This document shows positions 44,331 to 52,324 of a DNA stretch of 64,000 nt, in pieces. The notes beneath the pieces are model-generated. The model ran no database searches. It worked only from the letters and a program-made list of their open reading frames with translations, and was not told where the DNA came from. Positions within the stretch are counted from its first letter, which is position 1. The number at the start of each line of letters is the position of its first letter. The position numbers were made by a program, and so were the translations under genes. Source of the DNA: Streptomyces flaveus (lineage in GTDB: Bacteria; Actinomycetota; Actinomycetes; Streptomycetales; Streptomycetaceae); contig NZ_BMPQ01000001.1 in the NCBI RefSeq assembly GCF_014647675.1, positions 407,089-471,088 on the forward strand. Direction: 5' to 3'.

Positions 44331-46016
44331 ATGAGCCATCCGCATCCAGAACTCAAAGCCGCCCCGCCACTGCCCGAAGGAGGGCTGCGGGTCGTCGCCC
44401 TGGGCGGCCTGGGTGAGATCGGCCGCAACATGACCGTCTTCGAACACGCCGGCAAACTGCTGATCGTCGACTGTGGCGTGCTGTTCCCCGAAGAGACCCA
44501 GCCCGGCGTGGACGTGATCCTGCCGGACTTCACCTCGATCCGGGACCGCCTGGACGACATCGTGGCCGTGGTGCTGACCCACGGGCACGAGGACCACATC
44601 GGGGGCGTGCCGTATCTGCTGCGCGAGCGGTCCGACATCCCCGTCGTGGGCTCGAAGCTGACGCTGGCGTTCCTCGAGGCCAAGCTCAAGGAGCACGGCA
44701 TCCGCCCGCGTACGGTGCGGGTGCGGGAGGGCGACCGGCGCGGGTTCGGTCCGTTCGACTGCGAGTTCGTCGCGGTCAACCACTCCATCCCGGACGGTCT
44801 CGCGGTCGCGATCCGCACCGGTGCCGGAATGGTGCTGCACACCGGCGACTTCAAGATGGACCAGTTCCCGCTGGACGACCGCATCACCGACCTACGCGCC
44901 TTCGCCCGCCTCGGCGAGGAGGGCGTCGACCTCTTCCTGACCGACTCCACCAACGCCGAAGTGCCCGGATTCACCGTCTCCGAGCGCGAGTTGAACCCGG
45001 CGATCGAGCAGGTCCTGCGCACCGCGCCCCGCCGCGTGATCGTCTCCAGCTTCGCCAGCCATGTGCACCGCATCCAGCAGGTCCTGGACGCCGCGCACCA
45101 GCACGGCCGCAAGGTCGCCTTCGTGGGCCGCTCCATGGTCCGCAACATGGGCATCGCCCGCGAACTGGGCTACCTGAAGGTTCCGCGTGGCCTGGTGGTC
45201 AGCATGAAGGAACTGGAGAAGCTGCCGGACCACAAGATCACCATGGTGTGCACCGGCTCCCAGGGCGAGCCGATGGCCGCCCTGTCCCGGATGGCCAACC
45301 GCGACCATGTGATCCGCATCGGCGAGGGCGACACGGTCCTGCTCGCCAGCTCCCTCATCCCCGGCAACGAGAACGCCATCTACCGGGTCATCAACGGGCT
45401 GACCCGGTGGGGTGCCCACGTCGTCCACAAGGGCAACGCCAAGGTGCACGTCTCCGGCCACGCCAGCGCCGGCGAACTCGTCTACTGCTACAACATCGTC
45501 AAGCCCCGGCACGTCATGCCCGTCCACGGCGAATGGCGCCACCTGCGGGCCAACGGCGACCTCGCCATCCGTACCGGCCTCGACCCCGACCGGGTCGTCA
45601 TCGCCGAGGACGGTGTCGTCGTCGACCTCGTCGACGGCCGCGCCTCGATCACCGGCAAGGTGCCCGCGGGCAACGTCTACGTGGACGGCATGGAGGTCGG
45701 CGGCGCCACCGAAGCCTCCCTCAAGGACCGCCTCACCCTCGCCAACGAGGGCGTGGTCACGGTGGTGGCCCTCGTCGACGCCGACACCGGCGCCCTCGCC
45801 GAGGCCCCCGACTTCCTGGCCCGCGGGTTCGTCCACGACGACGCCACCTTCGAGCCCGTCATCCCGGTGATCGAGAAGACCCTGGCCACCGCGGCCCAGG
45901 AGGGCGTCGGCGACGCGCACCAACTCGAACAGCTCATCGCCCGCGCGGTGGCGTCCTGGGCGTTCAGGACCTACCGCCGCAAGCCCCTCATCATCCCCGT
46001 GATCATCGACGCCTGA
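44331..46016 (+). CDS. rnj: Ribonuclease J
   Basis: This 561-residue metallo-beta-lactamase/beta-CASP ribonuclease takes part in mRNA decay and rRNA maturation. The zinc motif HGHEDH is at residues 84-89, with LHTGDFKMD and the beta-CASP motifs FASHVHRIQQV, VCTGSQGEP and HVSGHAS, followed by the MPVHGEWRHL block. The length and all catalytic residues are normal. Streptomyces genomes usually carry a core copy of this gene; in this accessory setting the present gene could be an additional one, but the window alone cannot decide. The downstream spermidine-synthase-like gene is on the same strand, after a hairpin. Confidence 0.96.
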   Translation: MSHPHPELKAAPPLPEGGLRVVALGGLGEIGRNMTVFEHAGKLLIVDCGVLFPEETQPGVDVILPDFTSIRDRLDDIVAVVLTHGHEDHIGGVPYLLRERSDIPVVGSKLTLAFLEAKLKEHGIRPRTVRVREGDRRGFGPFDCEFVAVNHSIPDGLAVAIRTGAGMVLHTGDFKMDQFPLDDRITDLRAFARLGEEGVDLFLTDSTNAEVPGFTVSERELNPAIEQVLRTAPRRVIVSSFASHVHRIQQVLDAAHQHGRKVAFVGRSMVRNMGIARELGYLKVPRGLVVSMKELEKLPDHKITMVCTGSQGEPMAALSRMANRDHVIRIGEGDTVLLASSLIPGNENAIYRVINGLTRWGAHVVHKGNAKVHVSGHASAGELVYCYNIVKPRHVMPVHGEWRHLRANGDLAIRTGLDPDRVVIAEDGVVVDLVDGRASITGKVPAGNVYVDGMEVGGATEASLKDRLTLANEGVVTVVALVDADTGALAEAPDFLARGFVHDDATFEPVIPVIEKTLATAAQEGVGDAHQLEQLIARAVASWAFRTYRRKPLIIPVIIDA

Positions 46017-46035
46017 GCCGGGCACCGGCGTACCG

Positions 46036-46063
46036 CGTACGGCCGTCGGCCTTCGGCCGTACG
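46036..46063 (+). terminator. Hairpin after the RNase J gene
   Basis: CGTACGGCCG (46036-46045) pairs perfectly with CGGCCGTACG (46054-46063) around 8 bases, 20 bases after the stop codon. Confidence 0.65.
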
Positions 46064-46095
46064 ACGCGGCATCGCCCGCAGAGAAAGGTGCCCGC

Positions 46096-46812
46096 ATGAG
46101 CGCGCGCTTCGAAGAGATCGACTGGCGTCCGACACCCCTGGGAGACATCAGTCTCCGGCGTCGGCGGGACCCGGCATCGGGCGACGACGTGTACGAGGTG
46201 AAGCTCGGGGACGAGTTCCTGATGTCCAGCCTCTTCACCGCGGGAGAGGTCGCGCTCGCGCGGCTCGGGCTGGCACAGCTGCCCGAGGCCGGTCTCGACA
46301 TCGCGGTGGGCGGGCTCGGCCTCGGCTACACCGCCCAAGCGGCGCTGGACGACCCGCGGGTCCGCTCCCTGATCGTGGTCGAGGCACTCGGCGAGGTGAT
46401 CGAATGGCACGAGCGCCACCTGGTACCGCTCGGCGCCCGCCTGGCGTCGGACCCCCGCTGCCGACTGGTCCAGGGCGACTTCTTCGCGGCGGCCGGCGAT
46501 CCCGCCGGCCTGGACCCCCAGTCACCGGCCCGCCGCTTCCACGCCGTCCTGCTGGACATAGACCACTCGCCGCGCCACGTACTGAACCCACGCCACGCGG
46601 CGCTCTACCAGCCACCAGGGCTCCGCGCCCTCGCCGACCACCTCCACCCCGACGGCATCTTCGCCCTGTGGTCCAACGACCCGCCGGACGAGCAGTTCAC
46701 GTCCGTACTCGCGGAGGTCTTCGCCGCACCAGAAGCCCACGTCGTCGACTTCGACAACCCGCTCCAGGGCCGCACCGCGACCAACACCGTCTACGTGGCA
46801 CGAAAGAAGTAA
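46096..46812 (+). CDS. Spermidine-synthase-like, SAM-type methyltransferase-fold protein
   Basis: This 238-residue protein starts with ATG 7 bases after GAAAGG. The Rossmann core of the spermidine synthase/SAM-methyltransferase fold is visible: DIAVGGLGLGYTAQAAL (motif I), LIVVEALGEVIEWH (acidic end of beta 2), and HAVLLDIDHSP (motif for the polyamine or catalytic Asp region), then GIFALWSND. The usual GG-D-G signature is changed to GGLGLG. It may bind SAM or decarboxylated SAM, but the substrate is unknown. It lies after RNase J on the same strand, with no other partner. Confidence 0.82.
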   Translation: MSARFEEIDWRPTPLGDISLRRRRDPASGDDVYEVKLGDEFLMSSLFTAGEVALARLGLAQLPEAGLDIAVGGLGLGYTAQAALDDPRVRSLIVVEALGEVIEWHERHLVPLGARLASDPRCRLVQGDFFAAAGDPAGLDPQSPARRFHAVLLDIDHSPRHVLNPRHAALYQPPGLRALADHLHPDGIFALWSNDPPDEQFTSVLAEVFAAPEAHVVDFDNPLQGRTATNTVYVARKK

Positions 46813-46982
46813 GCGCACCTCTACGCACGGGCGCGGGACTCCTCCGGGCACCGGGCCGGACAGGCCTGAACACCTCACCCGTACCCGCCCCGTGCCGCTT
46901 ACGCGTACCGGCGTACACCTCAGTGGTCTGCTGGTCGGCAACGGTCCGTCTCCTCCTCGTCCCTGTGCGGAACACGGCCAAA

Positions 46983-47013
46983 GGGCCGATCCCGCATACG
47001 GCGGAATCGGCCC
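46983..47013 (-). terminator. Hairpin downstream of the leftward small secreted protein gene
   Basis: Arms of 13 bases (46983-46995 and 47001-47013) pair with one wobble around a 5-base loop in the 315-base gap between convergent genes. Nothing else was recognised in the gap. Confidence 0.55.
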
Positions 47014-47127
47014 AGGGACGGTCACAAGCACCCGATACGCAGATCCGGAAAGGAACCCGGTTCGAGATCCGAGCGAGCGAAGGCCTGAGACGAAAGAGCC
47101 CCCAACCGCTCAGTTCTGCATGGGTTC

Positions 47128-47379
47128 TCAGCCCACCAGTCGGCCGTTACCGACGGCGCCCGTCGTCTTCTTGAGGGCCTTGGGCGCCAGACCCTGCTTC
47201 GTGTCGAGCATCTTCTGCCCGTCAAGACCCGGCGCCTTGACACCCTGAGTGAGGTTGCGCACCCCTCCGTTGAGGCCGGCGGGCTGGCTCCCTGCGGCGT
47301 CCGCAGCGACAGCGGGAGTGGCGAGACCGGCCACGACAAGGGACCCGGCAACGATGGCGGCAGCCTTCAGAGACTTCAT
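47128..47379 (-). CDS. Small secreted protein, MKSLKAAA family (copy 1)
   Basis: This is an 83-residue precursor with a signal peptide MKSLKAAAIVAGSLVVAGLA ending near AVA-AD. The mature part of about 57 residues is polar, with NGGVRNLTQG and a KTTGAVGNGRLVG tail, and no Cys. ATG 47379 has AAGGA 5 bases upstream. The signal peptide and about 20 bases of leader are nearly identical to the gene at 63567-63836, and its tail resembles the fragment at 60737-60961. The three form a small local family. I do not recognise a described function. Confidence 0.78.
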   Translation of the reverse strand: MKSLKAAAIVAGSLVVAGLATPAVAADAAGSQPAGLNGGVRNLTQGVKAPGLDGQKMLDTKQGLAPKALKKTTGAVGNGRLVG

Positions 47380-48154
47380 CGTGTTCCTTTCGTCGGCAAC
47401 TCGTAAGTCACCAGCGGGAATTGCTTCACCGAGACCAACGAAGCCCGGACGCCGCGGAAAACCCGAACACAGCAAATTCCGGTCCGCCGCAGAAAAGGTC
47501 ACCCGAATGAAGGGAGTGTCTTATCCGCGTTTCTCATCCTCCTGTGAACGCGGGGCGGAGCGGCTCGAGTCCGACCGCAGCAACAGACGCCGTACCGATC
47601 CGCAACAGGGTCGGCACGGCGCCCGGGCCGAGCTGCGCCTGCTTCGCCTCAGGCGCAACTCCCGTTCTCAGAAAGGCCGTGCCACCGGCCGCGCCGGAGG
47701 CGGGAGCCGACTCCGGCGCGCGAGTGCGTTCCCGCGCCGTGTCGGTCGCCAGGGTGCGCAGGGCCTCGTGACCACCCTCGAACCGGCGAGCGCACACTGC
47801 AACCGCGCAAGCGCGCAGTACGACCTCCCGCCCCTCACGACCAGGCATCGTCACTGGTGAGCGCCTCCGTCGGACCCCCAGAGGCTCCGCCCCGTTCGGC
47901 GCAGCATCCCGGCAGCACCCGGCCGCGCGATCGCCGACACGAGGCGGTAATTTAAACACTTCGTCACTCTTGCCCGATATATGAAGTATGCCGGGATAGA
48001 GTGACGCGTCATCAGCCGAATTCGACGTTCCTCGCGAAAGGGCAACGCCGGTCATGCGTCACGCCCAGGGTCTTTCCACTGCGACCCGCACGGGGTTCCG
48101 CCCGTCCAATGACCCGTCAGGGCGGGATGGCCGCCCCTCGGGTCGACTCGCACG
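47380..48154. other. Promoter region of the exopolysaccharide operon
   Basis: About 770 bases between the leftward small secreted gene and the rightward exopolysaccharide genes. No convincing gene was seen. An AT-rich patch at about 47950-48000, unusual for this DNA, probably marks the operon promoter, but I could not place -35 and -10 boxes at normal spacing. Confidence 0.5.
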
Positions 48155-49384
48155 GTGATGGTCAGCCGGTCTGCCGGACCGTCGCGCGGCACGTCGCGGC
48201 CGAGGACTTCGCCGCGCGTCCTCCACGTCACCCAGCCGGTGGACGGCGGCGTCGCAGGCGTCGTCACCGAGCTGGTGCGTGTGCAGCGTACGGCCGGTTT
48301 CGATGTCACGGTCGCCTGCCCCGACAGCGGCCTCACCCAGACGCTGCGGGAACTCGGCGCGGACGTACGGCACTGGCCCGCCACCCGCGCGCCGGGACGG
48401 TCGCTTCCCGTGGAGGTACGCCGGCTCGCGCGCATCCTCGACGAGGTCCGGCCCGAGGTGCTGCACGCACACAGCGCCAAGGCCGGGCTCGCCGCCCGAC
48501 TGGCGGTCAGGGGGCGGATCCCGACGGTTTTCCAGCCGCACGCCTGGTCGTTCGAGGCGGTCGGCGGGCTCACGGCGGCGGCTGCCCTGGCGTGGGAGCG
48601 GTGGGCGGCACGGTGGGCCGCCCGCGTGGTGTGCGTCAGCGAGGCTGAACGCGCGCGAGGTGTACGTGCCGGGGTGCGCGCCCACTGGCAGGTGATCCCC
48701 AACGGTGTCGACCCGCGGCGTTTCCACCCCGCCGCCGACAACGCCGTACAAGCCGACACCCCCGTACGAGCCGCCCCCACCCCGCTCACCACCCTCGATC
48801 CGTCCGCCCCCCTGGTCGTCTGCGTAGGACGGCTGTGCCGGCAGAAAGGGCAGGACGTGCTGCTCCAGGCGTGGCCCTCGGTCCTGCGGCGGGTCCCCGC
48901 GGCCCGGCTGGCCCTCGTCGGGGACGGACCGGACGAGGAACAGCTGCGGGAACACGCGCCCGAGGGCGTGCTGTTCGCCGGTGCCGTCGCCGATGCCGTG
49001 CCCTGGTACCAGGCCGCCGACCTGGTGGTGCTGCCGTCCCGCTGGGAGGGCATGGCGCTGGCACCGCTGGAGGCGATGGCGTGCGGTCGGCCCGTGGTGG
49101 TCACGGACGTGGCCGGGGCGCGCGAGAGTCTGCCGCCCGGTCACCGGGCGCACTGTCTGGTGCCCCCCGACCGGCCGGGCCCGTTGGCCGACGCGCTCGC
49201 AACGGCGTTGCTCGATCCGCTGCTGCTCGAGTCGCTCGGCCACCAGGGGCGCCACCACGTACTGACCGCGCACGACGTGCGGCATTCGGCCGAGGCGGTC
49301 GCGGCCCTCTACCGCGAACTCCTCGGCGCCGGACGCACGGTGACCCAGAAAACCATCGAGTGCAGGGAGTCCAACCGCTCGTGA
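48155..49384 (+). CDS. Glycosyltransferase family 4 (first gene of the exopolysaccharide operon)
   Basis: This 409-residue GT-B enzyme has the N-terminal acceptor domain beginning VLHVTQPVDGGVAGVV and the donor domain with VVCVGRLCRQKGQDVLL. The EX7E-type motif is PSRWEGMALAPLEAMACGRP. The start is GTG 48155 followed by ATG; neither has a strong ribosome binding site, and ATG 48158 is equally possible. Its stop codon overlaps the next start as GTGA, so translation is coupled. It probably adds a sugar to the lipid-linked repeat unit at the inner membrane face. Confidence 0.9.
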   Translation: MMVSRSAGPSRGTSRPRTSPRVLHVTQPVDGGVAGVVTELVRVQRTAGFDVTVACPDSGLTQTLRELGADVRHWPATRAPGRSLPVEVRRLARILDEVRPEVLHAHSAKAGLAARLAVRGRIPTVFQPHAWSFEAVGGLTAAAALAWERWAARWAARVVCVSEAERARGVRAGVRAHWQVIPNGVDPRRFHPAADNAVQADTPVRAAPTPLTTLDPSAPLVVCVGRLCRQKGQDVLLQAWPSVLRRVPAARLALVGDGPDEEQLREHAPEGVLFAGAVADAVPWYQAADLVVLPSRWEGMALAPLEAMACGRPVVVTDVAGARESLPPGHRAHCLVPPDRPGPLADALATALLDPLLLESLGHQGRHHVLTAHDVRHSAEAVAALYRELLGAGRTVTQKTIECRESNRS

Positions 49385-50976
49385 CCGTCGAACGCACCAT
49401 CTCTCCCATCGCAGCCCAGCAACCGGAGCAGGAATTCCTGCCTGTCCCGGTCCCCCCTCCCCACGAGGCCCCCGGCGGCTCCGGCTTCCCCGCGAAGCAG
49501 CGGGCCGTGGCCCGGCACGGCCCGGCGCTGCCCCTGCTCGTCGTGGACGCGACGGCCGCGCTCACCGCCGCTCCGGCTCTTCCCCACCCCCTGCTGACCG
49601 CGCCCCTGCTGCTCGCCGTCCTCTGGCTGAACGCGCTGGCGGCGCTGTACCGCCCGGCCGCCGTACCCGCCGTACTGGACGAACTCCCCGCCGTCTGCGC
49701 CCGGATCATGGTGAGCTGGTGTGCCCTCGCGGCGCTGGTCGCGGCGCTCTCCCCGGCCCACGCCCCGTCCGCCCGTACGCTGCTGACCGGCGTCGCCGTG
49801 CAGACGGCGGCGAGCTGCGCAGGCCGCGGCGTGCTGCACTGGCGCCGCCGCCGGATGCTGGTCCGCAACCCCGCCGCCGCCCTCGTCGTGGGCCCGGCCG
49901 CCACCGCCCAGCGCGTGGCCGCCGCCTTCCTGCGCCGCCCGGGCTGCGGCCTCAGACCGGTGGGCGTCCTCGCCGACGACCCGGCCGGCGATGCGGGGCT
50001 GCCGGTGCTCAGCACGGACGAGGAGGTGCAGCGGGCCGTCGTCCAGAACGGTGTACGGTCCGTGCTCCTCGTCGGCTCTGTCGGCGAACACGGCCCGCTG
50101 GTACGGGAGTTGACCGAGGCGGGCTGCGCGCTGTGGGAGGTCGACGCGGAGGTACCGTCGTACGACCGGGCCGGGATCCCCGCGTACGAGGAAGCCGGCC
50201 ACACGGCCTGCGACCCGCCGGAGACCACGACGGGCGAGGGCCCCGCCCCACACGACGGACCCGACGGCACGGCACCCGCACGCACCGGCCGCCCGCCCTA
50301 CGATCCGTCAGGAAGTAACCTCCACGGGGCCTGGCCCCACGCCCCGCGCGAGCGGATCGCCGGCTTCTCCTGCCGTCGCCTGGACACCGGCCGACGTCCC
50401 GCGCGACCCGCCAAGCGCGCCCTCGACGTACTGGTCTCCGGGATGCTGCTCCTGCTCGCCGGCCCCGTACTGCTGGTCTGCGCGGCGGTGCTGCGGGCCG
50501 GCGAGGGGCCGGGAGTCGTCTTCCGTCAGGAGCGCATCGGCCAGGACGGAACCCCCTTCACGCTGTTGAAGTTCCGCACCCATCGCCCGGCCGACGAGCA
50601 CGAGGCCGCCACCCGCTGGAGTGTGGCGGGCGAGCAGGACATGAGCCGGTTCTGCCGCTTCCTGCGCCGTACCTCGCTCGACGAGCTGCCCCAGCTGTGG
50701 AACGTCTTCCGAGGCGACATGAGTCTGGTCGGGCCGCGCCCCGAACGCCCGTACTTCGTCGCCCACTTCAGCCGGACCCACCCCGGTTACGCCGCCCGCC
50801 ACCGCATGCGCACCGGCATCACCGGGCTCTCCCAGATCCAGGGGCTGCGCGGCGACACCTCCATCGAGGACCGCGCCCGCTTCGACAACGCGTACATCGA
50901 CGACTGGTCGCTGTGGCAGGACATCTGCATCCTGCTGCGCACGGCCGCCGCACTGGTCCGCCCGACGGGGAGCTGA
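49381..50976 (+). CDS. Polyprenyl-phosphate sugar transferase (exopolysaccharide initiating enzyme)
   Basis: This is a 531-residue membrane protein of the WbaP/ExoY type that starts lipid-linked repeat-unit synthesis. The N-terminal half has several membrane helices (about residues 45-145) and a CoA-binding-like Rossmann segment (AALVVGPAATAQRVAAAF). The C-terminal third is the bacterial sugar transferase domain: KRALDVLVSGMLLLL helix, FRQERIGQDGTPFTLLKFRT, RTSLDELPQLWNVFRGDMS, LVGPRPERP and GITGLSQIQG. GTG 49381 overlaps the upstream stop codon and has GGGAG upstream. A Pro/Gly/Thr-rich linker (about 275-320) separates the halves. Confidence 0.94.
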   Translation: MTVERTISPIAAQQPEQEFLPVPVPPPHEAPGGSGFPAKQRAVARHGPALPLLVVDATAALTAAPALPHPLLTAPLLLAVLWLNALAALYRPAAVPAVLDELPAVCARIMVSWCALAALVAALSPAHAPSARTLLTGVAVQTAASCAGRGVLHWRRRRMLVRNPAAALVVGPAATAQRVAAAFLRRPGCGLRPVGVLADDPAGDAGLPVLSTDEEVQRAVVQNGVRSVLLVGSVGEHGPLVRELTEAGCALWEVDAEVPSYDRAGIPAYEEAGHTACDPPETTTGEGPAPHDGPDGTAPARTGRPPYDPSGSNLHGAWPHAPRERIAGFSCRRLDTGRRPARPAKRALDVLVSGMLLLLAGPVLLVCAAVLRAGEGPGVVFRQERIGQDGTPFTLLKFRTHRPADEHEAATRWSVAGEQDMSRFCRFLRRTSLDELPQLWNVFRGDMSLVGPRPERPYFVAHFSRTHPGYAARHRMRTGITGLSQIQGLRGDTSIEDRARFDNAYIDDWSLWQDICILLRTAAALVRPTGS

Positions 50977-50983
50977 CCCGCCG

Positions 50984-52324
50984 GTGAGCCACGCGTACGC
51001 CCTGCCCGCCGCGCGCCGTCTGACGCCCGTCCTGCCGGTGGTCGCGGTGATCGCCCTGCTTGCGCTGCCCGTCGCACCGGGCGTCGAGGGCGGCGCCAGC
51101 CCCGCCGACGCCGCCTCCGGTGTCGTCGTCCTGTGCTGTGCGATCCGTCTGCTGCGGCAGCGGCGGCGCCTCCTGTCCCGTACCGCCGCCGTGGTACTGG
51201 GCCTGCCCGTGGCCGGGTTCGCGGTGGCAGCGGCGGGGGCCACGACGTCGGGCGCGGGACTCACCGGCTTCGCGCGCTGGCTGCAGATCTTCGTGCTCGT
51301 CCCGGCCGCCGTCCTGCTGCTCGTCCGCGACCGGCGCGACGTCCGGCTGCTGGCCTGGTCGATGGTGGCGCTCGCGGTGTGGCAGGGGGCCGTCGGGGTG
51401 CACCAGTACGCGACCGGGACCGGCGCCTCGTACATGGGCCAGGAGATCCGGGCGGTCGGCACCTTCGGGCCGGGGGACATCATGGGGATGGCGACCGTGG
51501 TGGCGTTCGGGCTGGTGTGCGCGGTGGGGCTGGCGCTCGCGCCCGGGTCCGTACGACAGCGCGTGTGGGCCGTGGTGTGCGCGTTGCTGCTCGTCGTGCC
51601 GCTGGCCGTGTCCTTCAGCCGGGGTACGTGGATCGCGACGGTCGTCGCCTGCGGGGCGCAGCTGCTGCTCGCAGGTCGGCGGCGGGCGGTGGTGGCAGGC
51701 GCGGTCGTGGCCGCCCTCGCCGTGATCCTCGTCGGCGGGTTCGGCGTCGGCTCCACACTGTTGCAGGAGCGGGTCAGCAGCATCGGCCAGGTCGGCGACG
51801 CACCGGACCAGTCGGTCACCGACCGGTACACGATGTGGGCGGCGGCGGCCGGCATGTGGCGCGAGCGGCCGCTCACGGGCGTCGGCCTCAAGGGCTTCCC
51901 CGAGCACCGCGACGGCCACGCCTCGCTGGCACTGTCGTCGGGCAGCGACATCGAGGGCGCGGGCACGGAGTACCAGAAGCAGCCGCTGCTGTCGCCGCAC
52001 AACATCTACCTGCTGGTGCTCAGCGAGCAGGGACTGACCGGACTGCTGACGCTGGCGGGGAGCTGGCTGGCGCTGCTGGTGCTGGGGCTGCGGAGACTGC
52101 TCCGCGCCCTCAGAGCGCGGGATGCCGGCGACGCACCGGCGGCGGAATCGTCCCTCGACTGCGGGCTCGTCGCCTGCGGGCTGCTGATCTGGCAGCTGAT
52201 CAACTTCGCGTACTCCGACATCGGCGGGCCTGTGGCCGTCATCACCGGCGTCTGCCTGGGGCTGACGGCGTGGTGGGCCCTGGGGGACTCCGGACAGATC
52301 TCCGAGGAGGCTGCTCCACGATGA
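50984..52324 (+). CDS. O-antigen ligase/polymerase (Wzy-like) membrane protein
   Basis: This 446-residue integral membrane protein has about eleven helices and a large extracytoplasmic loop (about residues 255-335) with the typical GVGLKGFPEH motif and PHNIYLLVLSEQGLTG. The Wzy_C-type core SFSRGTWIA is present. It probably polymerises lipid-linked repeat units outside the membrane. It starts with GTG 8 bases after the sugar transferase, and its stop overlaps the flippase start (ATGA). Confidence 0.88.
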   Translation: MSHAYALPAARRLTPVLPVVAVIALLALPVAPGVEGGASPADAASGVVVLCCAIRLLRQRRRLLSRTAAVVLGLPVAGFAVAAAGATTSGAGLTGFARWLQIFVLVPAAVLLLVRDRRDVRLLAWSMVALAVWQGAVGVHQYATGTGASYMGQEIRAVGTFGPGDIMGMATVVAFGLVCAVGLALAPGSVRQRVWAVVCALLLVVPLAVSFSRGTWIATVVACGAQLLLAGRRRAVVAGAVVAALAVILVGGFGVGSTLLQERVSSIGQVGDAPDQSVTDRYTMWAAAAGMWRERPLTGVGLKGFPEHRDGHASLALSSGSDIEGAGTEYQKQPLLSPHNIYLLVLSEQGLTGLLTLAGSWLALLVLGLRRLLRALRARDAGDAPAAESSLDCGLVACGLLIWQLINFAYSDIGGPVAVITGVCLGLTAWWALGDSGQISEEAAPR

